A stretch of DNA of 64,000 nucleotides from Sanghuangporus weigelae (taxonomy: Eukaryota > Basidiomycota > Agaricomycetes > Hymenochaetales > Hymenochaetaceae): the NCBI GenBank assembly GCA_033182465.1, contig CP137318.1, forward strand, positions 4,154,001 to 4,218,000, written 5' to 3'. Under the pieces are notes generated by a model. That model had not been told where the DNA came from. It did no database searches and worked only from the letters and a program-made list of their open reading frames with translations. Made by a program: the position numbers and the translations under genes. Positions 47,710-60,039 of the stretch are shown here, piece after piece; the stretch's first letter is position 1; the number at the start of each line of letters is the position of its first letter.

Positions 47710-50410
47710 ATGCCGGCCCTGCTGAAGCTTTCGCGCTCTATCGAGAATCTCCGAGATTCGTTTAGGAGTCAACCGGCCACTTATGAGAAGAAGAAGAATT
47801 ACAAGTACAAGCGCGTCTTAGGGAAGGGGACGTTCGGAAAGGTTTTGGTTCGTCCCATTCCTTATTCGGCCTTTATCTCTCACTGAAAGACCCGTGATGC
47901 TGTGTGGGTGCGAATGTGGAAAAATAGTATGCAATTTGGCACGATCCGGGCCAGTTAAACGAGAGACAGGCACTCGAACGACGATACCCTCGGAAGCCTT
48001 CCAAAAGAGACGTCGCGCTCAAAGTAGTGAAGAAGTCTAACTTGAGGCGGGGAGATAAGAACGTCGTCATTTCCGAAGTGAACATCTTGAAGAGGCTGAA
48101 TCATAATAATGTCGTGCGTTACGCTTTACTTTTCTATCTGTGCTTCCGGTTGAGATGCTTCATTATTTAACCTTGTTTTGCTCTAGATGCAATTCTATGA
48201 ATTTTTCGAATCGTGCAATAATTACTATATCTCGTTTGAGTACGCCGCGGGCGGCGAACTCTTCGATCGTATTAAGCAGCGAGGAGGCAAGTTCACGGAG
48301 ATTGATGCCAAGAATTGCGTACGGTAAGTCAAGAGCGTTCTTCTTGATCAAGTGTCTTTGCGCGAGTATCGCGTCAAGGATCCGAGACGCACAAAGTCCT
48401 CATAAGTTCTTTTGCTAATCCTTCATGTGTTTCTTTCTTGATGTCTCAGATCGATTCTACATGGCGTGGAGTACCTACATGCGAATGGGATCCTGCATCA
48501 TGATCTCAAGTGCGTTAATTTATCTCTTCCTTGTTGCGTGTCCCGTGGTCCTGATGTAAGAGCTTCGATAGACCTGAGAACATCCTCCTTCGATCCAAAG
48601 CGCCCGATGCGGATATTATCCTTGCTGATTTTGGCGCGTTCGTGTCTTTTCGTTTCTTGTGCACGTGTATGTCGACTGAGGCCCTTGCTTCTTGCTTGAT
48701 TGCAGAGCTCGACATGTCGACTATCCCGATCAGTTGTTGTATTGCGATACTGGGACGTACGATTACTCACCTCCGGAAATATTTACTCATGAAGGACACG
48801 GAACGAAACTGGATATGTGGGCTGTCGGGTATGCGTCTCGTCTTCCCACTTTCCATTTTGCTTAACAGAATGGATTATATAGAGTAATCACGCATGCGCT
48901 CCTCTCGGGGATGATGCCCTTCCCGAACCAGACGCTCTCTATCCTGAAGCAGGCTATCCTCCGATGCGAACTGGCGTTTGAAGGTCGATATTGGGAGAAA
49001 GTATCATCCACGGCGAAGGAGTTTATCTCTGCACTTATTCACGCTGATCAAATTACTCGATTATCCGCTTCGGAAGCACTTGCTCACCCGTGGTTATCTG
49101 GCGAGTCAGACATCAAAGCTGATATTACATCGAAATCATCAGAATCCACTCTCGCAAGCGCAGAAGGGGTGAAGGAAAAGAATGACGGTGCAACTACGAA
49201 TGGAGTCTTCCCAACGAAGAGTATACCCGACCTTCCAGGTCTGCGGGAGAACTACTGCCAAGTCGCACGCGCGCGGTGGCGTATTGCGATTGGGAGCGCT
49301 ATCGCTGTCAATCGACTACGCGAAGGTGGGAGCCGAGCGGCGAGTCGGAGGAGACAGACGCTGGAGTTGTTGGATCAGCACGACGATTCCGAGCGCGAAT
49401 GCGAGTACGACGAATGTGCATGTGACTGCGACTCGGAGTTCGCGAATATGTCGCAGATCAGTCTTGCGATGGCGTCGACGAGTTCGTTGTCGACGTGTGT
49501 GGAGAGGAAGAGAGCGTCGTTGGAGGTTGAGGCGAACTCGCCGGAGAACTTGCGTGTGCTTGAAAAGCTTGTCGCTTCGCGGAGATTGGGTGAGGGGAAT
49601 GGAAAGGATGTGGATGTCTCGGACTCTTCGAGGACGAGCTCTTCGGCTTCGTCTTACTCGTCTTCTTCGCCCGAGCCGCCTGAGTCTTCGAAGCCACCTG
49701 AACCTGAGTCGAAATCTGAACCTCCTGAGCAGAGATCGATATCAGCACTCCCTGCACTGTCCCCACCTACACGTCCAATTCCACCCCCGCCTTTCCCTCG
49801 ACTAAACCCGAAGACCGAGGCTCAGCAACACCGAATCCGACCCACCTTACGTCCTCCATCCCGTTCTCGAGGGTGGTCTTCGTCGTTCTCATCCTCATCT
49901 TCAACAGAATCTGGGTCGTCTCTGTCGACGTCGTCGGCATTCTCAACAAGTCCCACGACGAGCTCGGACGGGACGTACATGTCGCATTCGACTGCTGCTA
50001 CTTCTGTTGTGAGCATGAGCCTCGTTTCGACGAGGTCGAGCTCGATGTGTGCTGACGACTGCGACTGTCCGACCCCTGTTCCCGATTCACAATCGACGCA
50101 CGATGCCAAATCTAAGCCTCCCGTAAACTCGATGAGGGACTCGCCATCGCAGCATTCTCAGACTCATTCCCGTACGCTCTCTCGAGGATCGAGACGAGAG
50201 TTCGGTATCATCAACGCCAACACCAAATCTCCCGACATCCTGAAGGAGTCGCAGAACGACTCTAACGGCAATTCGTCGAAGGCGGAGGTAGCTGCATTCG
50301 ACCCCGAAGAGGTTCTAGACACGTACATCGGGGTGCAATGGCGCACTTCGCTGAGCCAGATAAGTCCCGAACTGGAGACTTCGTTGCGGAGCTTCAAGGA
50401 GCGTTGGTGA
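47710..50410 (+). CDS. CAMK-type serine/threonine protein kinase
   Basis: Exons 47710-47847, 47928-48113, 48187-48323, 48450-48509, 48572-48637, 48706-48828 and 48883-50410 give 745 residues in frame. The kinase domain spans about residues 28-308: GKGTFGKV loop, VALKVVKK (Lys), SEVNIL (Glu), [13 protein letters not shown] hinge, [14 protein letters not shown] catalytic loop, ILADFGAA, SPPEIF in place of [11 protein letters not shown], and [12 protein letters not shown] closing the domain. The layout is closest to the Ca2+/calmodulin-dependent kinase group, but I see no certain calmodulin-binding helix; [19 protein letters not shown] (about 345-365) is basic and amphipathic and could be one. 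The rest is Ser-rich and disordered. The catalytic-loop Arg of HRD is His here, so it is a non-RD kinase. The first exon reads [18 protein letters not shown]. Confidence 0.92.
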
Positions 50411-51139
50411 GGCCCCGATGACCGCTCTCACTCATAATCCTCGAACCCATTCCCCCTATTAATATCTCGCGCATATGCAAAATGGGTCACCATTTACTTT
50501 TTACTTTTTACTTTTTCTTTCCCGATGGACGCTTTCGGAAGGAATGGACATAAATCTTTTTTTTTATACTTGGTGTAGTATTAGTTAGTTAGTTAGTTAG
50601 TTAGTTACTTGCTGAGACTTGCACGACGTACTGTACTTGCCACTTTAAACGTACACGCATTCGCATAGTCCTTCGCTTACAGTAATAAAAAAAGGCATTC
50701 GTTTTTCTTCGTAGTTGAGTCACTTATATACATACTCATACCTACCATTGGCGGAGCTGCATCGGAATGCATACATCAGATAGAAGCACTTAAATATTTT
50801 CAAGTCCAAACACCGACTCCGACTCTTGTGTGAGTAAACATAGCACTACGTAATTCGGCTTAGACTGGAACGTGTGAGGAAAGAAAGAAGGAAAGAAAGA
50901 AAGAAAGAAAGAAAGAAGGAAGGAAAGAATCTATTGCTTATAATAACGGGCTTTATTCTATTTTATTCTATATGCAAGAGGGGAAGAGAGGAGGGTGGGG
51001 AGAGACATAGACGAATCTCCAAGTATGCTTCAACAGAGGAGCTTTAATCTCAAGCATCGAGTCATCGCCTCAAGAATAAATAAACGAAAAAAAAAACCCC
51101 CCGCATCCGGGCGAGCGAGCGGGACGCGGGAGGGTTTAT
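50411..51139. other. Convergent 3' flanks with microsatellites
   Basis: Between the kinase and the Mpv17-family gene, which converge. It contains a TTAG tetranucleotide run (50581-50606) and a GAAA/GAAG purine tract (50879-50929). No gene. Confidence 0.5.
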
Positions 51140-52337
51140 TTATGTTGGCGCGACGCTCTTGACGGCCTCGCCTTTCTCGAGGTCTATCACTTTCTCCGTG
51201 GAGATGGGGGCGAGCGGGGCTGCTGCTGCTGCTCCCGACTTGGCGAGGAGAGCTGCTTTGGCTTGTTGCGCGTTCGCGTAGCTCAGGTATGTGTCTGGTG
51301 AGTTGGGGGGGGGGGGGGGGGAAGCGTAACGGCGTGGTCAGTATGGGAACGTTCAACGACGTAAGTCATCCAAAAAGAAAGTGAAGGGTTGGATGGGTAT
51401 GATACGTACTCCAGAACAGAGACACGACGCCGACGAAGACGAAGCGCATGTGCGCCGGCACGACTGAGAAGTTGATGACCTGCGTGGGGACGAAGACGCC
51501 CCAGTTGCGGAGGATCGTTGGGATGTAGGCCTGTGACGGGCAAACGGCAAAGACAAACATGTTTAATCGAGGTAGTCAGTCAGGAGAAAAGTTTGAGTGA
51601 GTGAGTGAGTGAGGCGATGATGCGCACCGCTTCTACGCGCCGCTTGGCTTCGGATATGCCCTTCCCCTCGAGGAAGGTCATGGACGTGAAGAAGAACCCG
51701 ACTGCCGCTGATAAGACAGACGGGATTAGAACAGGGAGAATTGAAAAGAACAGTTGCACTTGGTACGTACCGGGTGTGAGGACGGCCTGGTCGAGCCATA
51801 CCTGCAAAATACAACCACGCAGCAACACCGTACATATCAGCATCATCGAAGCAAAACACGCAAAAACACCACGCGGAGGGCGGGAGGGGGAGGGGGACGT
51901 ACGCGATAGACGAGCGCCTTGGTCGGGGAGGCGAACTGCAGCCTGTTGAGGAGCTGGTACCACTTGGTCATGATAGGCCCGAAGAGCGCGCCGCCGTAGA
52001 ACGCGAGGCGCGCCGTCCGTGCGAGCTGCTCGACGAACCGCGTCAACGAGTTCGGTACGTACAACAATGAATGAATGAGCCGGGCTTTTCAGAGGGCGAT
52101 ATCAATCGGGGGATTGCACGCACGTCGTATTTGCGCCCGGGATGCTTCTCGATGGCCTGCTGCGCGATGACGTCGCCTGCGCCGAAGAGGACTGCGCCGG
52201 TGATGCATTGGGTTGCCATCGGGCGGCGCTGGAGAAGGGCGCTGGCGAGTCGACGCTGTCAGCGACCCGCTGGAATGAGAAGAACGAGAACGGTGAGCGC
52301 CGCGTACGCACTTGTAAGCCCGTAAGACGGAGGCCAT
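51140..52337 (-). CDS. Mpv17/PMP22 family organelle membrane protein
   Basis: Four-span protein of the peroxisomal or inner mitochondrial membrane; yeast and animal relatives form or regulate small-solute channels. Exons 52308-52337, 52124-52255, 51903-52025, 51771-51801, 51628-51707, 51410-51530 and 51140-51294 give 223 residues. Family blocks: QCITGAVLFGAGDVIAQQ, RTARLAFYGGALFGPIMTKW, WLDQAVLTPAAVGFFFTSM, AYIPTILRNWGVFVPTQVIN and VPAHMRFVFVGVVSLFWNTY. The donor GTACGC after AYKC was chosen because it keeps the frame into RRLASALLQRRP. The C-terminal tail is Ala/Lys-rich. Membrane targeting (peroxisome or mitochondrion) cannot be told. Its ATG lies 96 bp from that of prefoldin on the other strand. 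The last intron (51295-51409) contains 17 consecutive G at 51305-51321. Confidence 0.94.
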
Positions 52338-52433
52338 TATTTGCAGGTAGGTAGTGAGAGCTTGGGGCCAAGGAGTGAGGGAGTGCTAAGATCCGGTATT
52401 CGCGTCGCACCAACGGTCCGGCTTCTTACCTCC
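52338..52433. promoter_or_regulatory. 96-bp shared region between divergent Mpv17 and prefoldin genes
   Basis: Only 96 bp separate the two start codons, so both leaders and at least part of both promoters must overlap here or extend into the neighbouring coding region. I see no obvious TATA box. Confidence 0.6.
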
Positions 52434-52976
52434 ATGTCCTCGCTTGAAGCCCGTCTGCAGGACGCTTCAGCCGCCTATCAAAAGCTGCAGGCAGAGCTCG
52501 CTGCGGCCGTCGAGGCGCGCCAGAAGCTCGATGCTCAGCTCACAGAGACGTCTGCCGTTAAAAAGGCATGTAACGCTATGATTCGGATTGGTGTTTTCTC
52601 TAACACGGCACAGGAGTTTGCTACTCTGAAGCCCGGGAATACGGTGTACAAGCTTACGGGTCCCGTTCTCGTACCGCAGGACCAGGCGGAGGCGAAGGCG
52701 AACGTGGATAAACGGTTGGATTTCATTCGGAACGAGCTGTGAGTTAAATGACATGACACGAATCGAATGGAATCGAATCGCGGATACAGAAAGAGAATGG
52801 ACGCGCAGATAAAAGACATCAGCGAGAAATCGGACAAGCGAAGAGCAGAAGTTCGTATCACTATCAAAAATCGAATACTCTCTCTGATGATTGTATAGAT
52901 TGTGGAAATTCAGACAGCACATCAAGCGACACTTCAACAAAAGGGGGGAGCTGGAGCGCCTGTATCAGTATCATAA
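52434..52976 (+). CDS. Prefoldin subunit 6 (beta-type)
   Basis: Beta subunit of the hexameric prefoldin chaperone, which passes unfolded actin and tubulin to the CCT chaperonin. Exons 52434-52565, 52614-52738, 52790-52850 and 52899-52976 give 131 residues, the usual size. The N-terminal coiled coil is LEARLQDASAAYQKLQAELA; the beta-hairpin block is GNTVYKLTGPVLVPQDQAEA, followed by NVDKRLDFIRNELKRMDAQI and the C-terminal coil ending KGGAGAPVSVS. The first intron (52566-52613) has a GC donor; it is 48 nt and stop-free, so retention would add 16 residues in frame. Splicing restores the conserved VKKEFATL. Confidence 0.95.
52566..52613 (+). other. GC-AG intron in prefoldin subunit 6
   Basis: 48-nt intron, donor AAAAAG/GCATGT, acceptor GGCACAG/GAG. 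It has no in-frame stop, so both spliced and retained forms encode protein; only the spliced form matches family spacing between the helix and VYKL. Confidence 0.75.
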
Positions 52977-53450
52977 TCTTCATCGAAACACTTGCAACAT
53001 CGCGCATGAACGGTATGCGCTGTGATCTATTTTGCACTACGATTCGGTCCCTGAAGGTACCATTGAGGGTGACTACGGGAGCTGATTGACCTCGCTGCAA
53101 TGATGATCATCCACCCAGGATAACAGATAAAATGAATGAAGCACACCGCATCGAAGGCTCTCTCCGTCAGCACGAACGGCACAACATCCGCCCTCCCGTC
53201 CATAGACATATGTACACAGAAGAACGCGTGTGTGGCTGAAGGCTGAAGAGCTACATTTTTATTTGCATCCAGTCGCTATGTCCATGAGACCTGCAGTGCT
53301 TTGCTTCTCTCCATCTCTTCCCCAATGATCGCAGGATAACAGAAAATGAATTGACATCACGCATACGCATACGCAAGCAAAAATCCGATGCGAAGGCTCT
53401 CTCTCTCCCATCCATCCATCCGTCCGTCCGTATGCATATCATATCATATC
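52977..53450. other. Convergent 3' flanks
   Basis: Between prefoldin and mitochondrial bL33, which converge. It contains two diverged blocks sharing GAAGGCTCTCTC and ACGCATACGCATACGCAAGC-type sequence, with CCATCCATCCATCCGTCCG simple repeats near 53408. No gene. Confidence 0.4.
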
Positions 53451-53978
53451 TCATTTCTTCCTCTTCTTGCTCTCGACGAACAGCACGCGGGACTTGACTG
53501 TTCATTCCCAGCCAACCAAAAAGGAAGGAAAGGTAAGGAAAGGTAAGGTAAGAGTCTCATAAGCGACTTATAGCCATAGACCAGAGGAAGAGACAGACGC
53601 CCCGATCGCGACGCACCTCTCGGATCGTACTTCAGCGCGGAGAGCCGCCCGCCCATGCGCAGTCGCTGCGTCGTGTAGAAGTACCCCGTCTGCGCCGTCG
53701 AGACCATTCGCACGATTTGCGTCCTGTTCTCCGGATCCCGAGTTCCGAGTTCCGAGTTCCGAGTTGATGAGTTGATGAGTTGTGAGTTGTGAGTTGAGAG
53801 ATGAGAGTCGGGTTGCGGGTTGAGAGTCCGTTCGCAGTCGTCGCAGTCCAATAAATAGGATTAATGTCATGTCGTGAGTTGATGGGTCCGAGAGAAAGGT
53901 CAGCAGGAGGAACTCCATTTTTTTTTTTTTTGATGATTTGAACGAGTTTTCTCACCGCGCTTTGCTTTTGCCCGCCAT
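53451..53978 (-). CDS. Mitochondrial large ribosomal subunit protein bL33
   Basis: 58-residue ribosomal protein encoded by three small exons: 53956-53978, 53617-53723 and 53451-53497. The spliced product MAGKSKARTQIVRMVSTAQT continues GYFYTTQRLRM and KYDPRVKSRVLFVESKKRKK, a near-textbook bL33: the IVRMVSTAQTGYFYTT block, KYDP, then the basic C-terminus. The absence of the four-Cys motif is common in bL33. The mitochondrial role is inferred because bL33 is bacterial-type and absent from cytosolic ribosomes. The first intron is 232 nt, large for this window, and carries most of the local simple repeats. The phases (2, then 1) agree. The protein is so short and split that it is easy to miss. Confidence 0.95.
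53739..53826. repeat. Degenerate GAGTTC/GAGTTGATGA tandem repeats in bL33 intron 1
   Basis: Four GAGTTCC-type units grade into GAGTTGATGAGTTGATGAGT and GAGTTGTGAGTTGTGAGTTG, all inside the intron at 53724-53955. Spacing of about 6-10 nt suggests slippage growth. Confidence 0.7.
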
Positions 53979-54394
53979 GGCTGCTGGCTGCTAGTTGCTG
54001 CTGGTCGCTGCCAATGAGTCTTATGGGTGGGTTCCTCAGAAAGAACGAGAACCCGTGATAAATTACGTAATCCCACAAAAAGTTTCATTTACGTACGTAC
54101 GTACGTAAGTAAGTACTGAATGTACAGACGATTGAGTCGTAGAGTGCACTCTATTTTCTCGGTACTTATGGTACAGCTCTGTCTGTGGTTATGTATTGCG
54201 TACTTCTATGCATACATGAGATTCTTCAATGATGAAGAGATATAAAGATGAGAGATATAAAGATGAATACATAATACTGTAAATATTCATCCATGTCATG
54301 GTGGCGGCTTGAGAGATCTAATGATATGATATGATATGATATGATATCCGCGGCCTTTGATTTGTGTTCATTCTTTACTCTTCCCGAATCTATT
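53979..54394. other. Intergenic with microsatellites
   Basis: Holds an ACGT run (54091-54107) and a five-copy ATATG run (54321-54347). Presumed promoter of bL33 and 3' flank of the Ser-rich gene. No gene. Confidence 0.45.
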
Positions 54395-55533
54395 CTATTC
54401 GATAAACGTACACCCTTCTTCGTGGAGCAGCCGTCTGGTATGTCTGTCGTCTGGTTTGAGGTTGCCGAGCGTTGGACAGAACGTTCCGAGCATTGTCCGA
54501 GTTTGAGGTGTATGAGGGGCGTGGGGCTCGGTCCATTGGGTGGTGTACACGAGGGCGGGGGAGGAGGGAGGCGCGTGGTAGTTTTCTGCTTGGGAGACCG
54601 AGTTTGGGGGTTGGACGAGGAGGCGGGAGTCCGGAGGCTTGGCGGGTTCGTCAGTTTCAAAGGTCTTGCGTGATACGGAGGGCGCGGGGGAGGAGAGGAG
54701 ACCGTTGTCGAGCACGGTAACGCGCTGCCAGGTGCGCGCGTCCGAGTCTGCGCGCGTCAGAGCGAACGCTACGTCGCCCTTCTGGATCGCAGCAAGGATT
54801 TGATCGGCAAGTATCCGCAAGGTTGTATATATACATAAATACGAACCTTGAACGTGTAAGGCCAGGGTGCGTACATGCTGCTCGGCCCAGGAGTGAAGCG
54901 CGGCATGGACAGAGCCGGTAATAGGCGGTAGCGATATGGATGCGGATGGATGTTCGTTGGCATCACTTCTTCTCTTTCTCCTTCTTCTTTTTCTTCTTTG
55001 TCGAGCGCGTCTTCGTCTCCGTCAAAGTCCTCGAAGTAGCCCTTCAAAATGAGGGATTCTGCATCCCCCACGTCCGTGTCGCTGCCGTCCTCGCTATCGT
55101 CCTCGCCGTCGATTTCGAACTCGGTATCGGAACCGAGGTCGAGGTCGGGGTCGAGGTCGGAGTCCTCATCGGACTGGATGTATGAAGTCGCAGTCTCAGA
55201 TACGGGGGAGAGGGTGAAAGAGAATGCTGAGAGAGGTGAGAGCGGTACAAGGTAGGGCAGGGAGGTGGCCGATGACAATGTTGACGATGATGCTGACGAT
55301 GCTGACGATGCTGACGATGCTGACGATGCTGACGATGAGTAGTCGGACGAAGGAGAGCTACAAGCCGAACCCGGTATAAATGTCGAGGCGACTGCTATCC
55401 GGAGTCCCTTCTTGGCCTTAGATTCGACGCGGGGGCGCAGCACTGGACTGTCCGGACCAAGATCGATGAAAGACTCGAACTCGAGGGATAGACTCGGTAC
55501 AGCAGCAGCAACAGCAGGTTGTAGGTCCGCCAT
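54395..55533 (-). CDS. Serine-rich acidic protein of unknown function
   Basis: Two exons, 54847-55533 and 54395-54781, give 357 residues. I do not recognise a family. The N-terminus (MADLQPAVAAAVPSLSLEFE) is followed by a basic patch RPRVESKAKKG, a Ser/Ala repeat (SSASSASSASS) and a long acidic stretch (DEDSDLDPDLDLGSDTEFE). A more conserved-looking block spans the splice: PRFTPGPSSMYAPWPYTFK joined to KGDVAFALTRADSDARTWQR. The tail is Pro/Thr-rich. No membrane segment or signal peptide. The 9-bp repeat GCTGACGAT at 55291-55337 encodes the Ser-Ser-Ala run and is probably unstable in length. The minus frame stays open across both exons, and the codon usage looks coding. Confidence 0.7.
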
Positions 55534-56334
55534 GATCTTCCGACTGCCGGACAGCAGGCGATTCAGTTGCCACCCAGGCTTTTAAGGCTAGGGGAAAAGT
55601 TCTCGGCTCATCTGGTTGGAGCAGGCGCAGTCCTTCATAGACGAGAGACGATCTTCCGTATATATACCATCGGACGGGAGAGAATAGAGGACGCGACGCG
55701 CACAGTTGGACGATCACGATCGAAGAGTGTGCCGAAAGAGCCCGCCAAATTAGAAGCGGAAGTAAGGCGGGAGAGGTAGATGCGAACGCGTGAGTGTGGT
55801 TATGGAAACGAAGCCGAGTCTGATGGGTAATACGGCTCTTTTTTGTGCCTTTTTTTTTCTCGGGGAGGGTTAGTATGAGTATGCGCTTTGGGCACTCATT
55901 GATCTTGTAGATGCTGGAGCGAGCAGATATGCTGAAGTCGAGTCGATGGATCCTGAGGCCTGACCAGGAGAGACGCATATGCTATACACGAAATGAAACC
56001 TGAAACCAAATAAATCTTCCTTTCCATTGAGCGATCCAGATGAAGGCGGGAAGATCTTCAAATATTAAGAAGCTTTGGATTGTTTATTTATCCCAATTCC
56101 AAACTTGTCCTTCCTTGTCTGTGATTGCCTTTAGAAGAATTTTCGCATCCCACACGACTGAGTCCGACAGAAGCTTGTAGCTAAATTGCGTTCATTTGGT
56201 ATATTGACGGCTGCGTTCGTGATCAGCGTTGTGTCGGTTTAGCATAAAGTCTACTGGCGAAACTCACCATCTAAGTTAATATGATAACCAGGTACCGTAC
56301 CACACCAAAGGACTGAAACCGCTCTGTCGGTACG
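55534..56334. other. Intergenic, no gene seen
   Basis: Promoter of the Ser-rich gene and 3' flank of the NAT9-like gene. Short frames on both strands (for example 55567-55779, plus) are not supported. Confidence 0.35.
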
Positions 56335-57400
<1,066 letters not shown>

Positions 57401-57677
57401 CGAATGGAGTAGGAATTCCGAGTTCGGGATTCGTTTTCGTTGATAGTCTTGCGCACGTGATCAATTCAAATCTTTTATCTATAAAAAAGATAGATTTCTT
57501 TCAGAAATATTCTAGAGGGAAGAGAGCATAAATTATACAAGCTCATGCTTCCTTTTGAGTTCACCGTACTAGTGGCGCAGTGTCTACATATCTATATGTA
57601 TATAATAAAACAAAACAACGAGTTTATCGCGGCCGTCTTCCATATTGCACAATCTAAAGAAACAAAAGAAACGAGAC

Positions 57678-60039
57678 TCAGAATAAGAGCGTCAGCGTGA
57701 ATGCGGTGAGGATCGTCATCGTGATGAACATGAGCACGTATTGAGGGACGAGGAACGCAGAGAGGGTCGTGGCCTCGCCTGTTCCCGAGTAGACTTGCGT
57801 GAGGAATACTTGGGTCGTCGCTGTTGGTATGCAGGACAGGAAGCTACAATAATAATAATAAATAATAATGCAGGGAGGAGATAATCCAGAGGTGAAGAAG
57901 CTTGAAATTCAGATTGAGACTCGAGAGGATAAGAGGAAGACGTACATGCAAACGAATCGGAGCACTTTGTCTGATTCGTCGATGACGCCTGCGCTGGTGA
58001 GGCCCTGGGTGAGGAGCACGCCGATGATGGGCATTATCACCATTTTGCCGATGGCGAGCGCGGAGATGGCGCCGAGGGGGAGGGAGCGCCATTGTGCGGG
58101 GGAGCGCGGGACTTGTAAGCGGGCGAGGGCGGAGCCGAGGCTGATGAGGCCCATAGGGACGGATGCTGCGCCGATGAAGCTGGGGATGGTCCCAAAAAAA
58201 AAAGAAAAAACAGTTTAGAATTTGAAAGCACTGTGAGAGGAAGAGTGGGTGAGGCTTACGTCGCGGTATCGAGCACGAACGCCAGCGGGGGCTGTCCGTC
58301 CGGGGCGTTCGGCACCATGTTCCTGCCGTCTCCGTCAGTATCCACGGGTGTGAAGAGCGATTTGAGGATGGGCACGAGTGCGATGAGGAGGGCGACGAAG
58401 ATTGCGATTGCTTGGGGTGTGAGCATGGAGAGGAGGATGGTGCGCGTGTGGGCGAGGAGGACGTGGTGTGCTGCCCGCGAGCGCGGGCGGGGAGTCGTGG
58501 AGGGGAATTTGTGGTCGTGGGCAGGAGAAGGCGGGGTCAAATCGTTGGCTATAGTGGCGGTCGTGATGCTTGGATCTTGGCTCGTGCAGCGAGAGAAATG
58601 TGGTCGGTGCGAGGGATGCGCGAATTCAGAGTCGCCCGGCATAAGGGAAGGTGCTGGGGAAGTAACGCGAGACGGATAGCCATCGTTGCCCGCTGCTGTC
58701 GCGCTCGCGCTACATGTAGGCGAGCATACGCGCTCCGGGACGATAGTGGCACTGTCATCCAGCTCCGCGTCATGTTGGAAAGAGACGTGTTTCTGCGTCT
58801 GACGCTGGCAGCGGGAGGTTTGAGGCGCCGGTGCTGCTAGAGTAGATCTTCTCTCCTCGATGCAGTCGGATTCTGGCACGAACGCGTCTTCCTCTATATC
58901 CTTTTCATCCACATCTCCTTCATTCTTGCATTTGACCCTCTCCAGGTCGTCACTCTTCTCCAGGTCTTTGTCCGCCCCATCCTCCCCCTTCGTTTTTCTC
59001 CTTCCGACAACACGCCTCCTCAAAGAACTCAAGTCCTTCGAAATTCGTCCGAATGACTCTTTCGTCTTCTCAGGTACACTTTTCCGCACTTCTTCATCAT
59101 CCATGTCCGGTCCGACGTAGTCCCATTCGATAAGTTTGGTTCCGCCCATCGGGAATAATGTTATCTGCTCCACATTTTCCACCAGAAGTGATATATGTTA
59201 ACATAGAGCTCTTGTTTCGGTAGATAATATTTGGAGTGAAGTGGAAATGAAACAGCCCGGGAAAGAGCTTAGGGAAGATGAAAAGTACTTACAAAGAAGA
59301 CGATGATGAAAGCGGCAAGGTACGCGACGGCGACTGTTTGATCAGTCGAGCCGTTGAACGGAGCAGAGCCTGTGATGCTCATGATAACGGCCGTCGCTAT
59401 TTCATGAATAGGGCTTCATACAAAGCATTTGAAAAGAATGTAAATGCACGCACGGACGTCACCGACGTTACTCCATCCACCCGCGACGAGGATTCCATAC
59501 CGGAAGCGATGCGGAACCCAGAAGAACTGCTTGACGAGCCAGGCGATGATGATTCCGAAGGCTTCGTAGAGAAATGCGACCAGGATTAGCGGACCTTTAG
59601 ATAAGATGCACTTCAGTAAGAGATACAGCGATATGACGAATGGTGTTTGCTAAAAGGGGGAGCTCACCGAGTGCTCCGACGTTATCTGAGGTGAAGGCTG
59701 GTACAATTTTCGAGAACATGAGGGCTATCACGGTTAGGATTTTTCAGAAGTTTTTCTTACCCTCGAGATAATTGACATACCAGGCAACGTAATATTCTAA
59801 GTGTGTTCAGTCCAGATTCAAGCATTCGGGAAGAACGAGACGTACCAATATAATCTGACCCGTTCCTCTAGCTGCTATGGGCGGGAAGATGTCCGCCTTG
59901 GTGATGATGAACCCACATAACGTGCAGAGAACCCTGGATTCACAACTGAGCTTACAACCTAAAAGAAAGCTTCTTAAAACTTACAGTCGGAGAAGGGGAC
60001 GCACGGAAACCCAAATTAGCGCGCCGATGGACAGCATCT
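57678..60039 (-). CDS. PIN-like auxin-efflux-carrier family membrane transporter; first exon uncertain
   Basis: Ten-span-type transporter (Mem_trans family), usually in ER or plasma membrane of fungi; substrate unknown. Exons 59933-59846, 59796-59781, 59724-59668, 59594-59454, 59396-59293, 59164-58260, 58179-57946 and 57843-57678 join coherently and need two bases from upstream. Blocks: LVLCTLCGFIITKADIFPP, NITLPALMFSKIVPAF, GPLILVAFLYEAFG, GGWSNVGDVPTAVIMS, a loop of about 220 residues, then MGLISLGSALARLQ, GKMVIMPIIGVLLTQG and SCIPTATTQVFLTQVYSG. The expected first exon (59985-60039, MLSIGALIWVSVR...) is plainly present but is 55 nt, leaving the frame off by one class at the junction. Sequence error, odd splicing or an inactivating indel could explain this. 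Confidence 0.88.

Noticed and set aside
49458-49766. Minus-strand Ser/Thr/Lys-rich frame
   Set aside because: Antisense of the disordered tail of the CAMK-type kinase.
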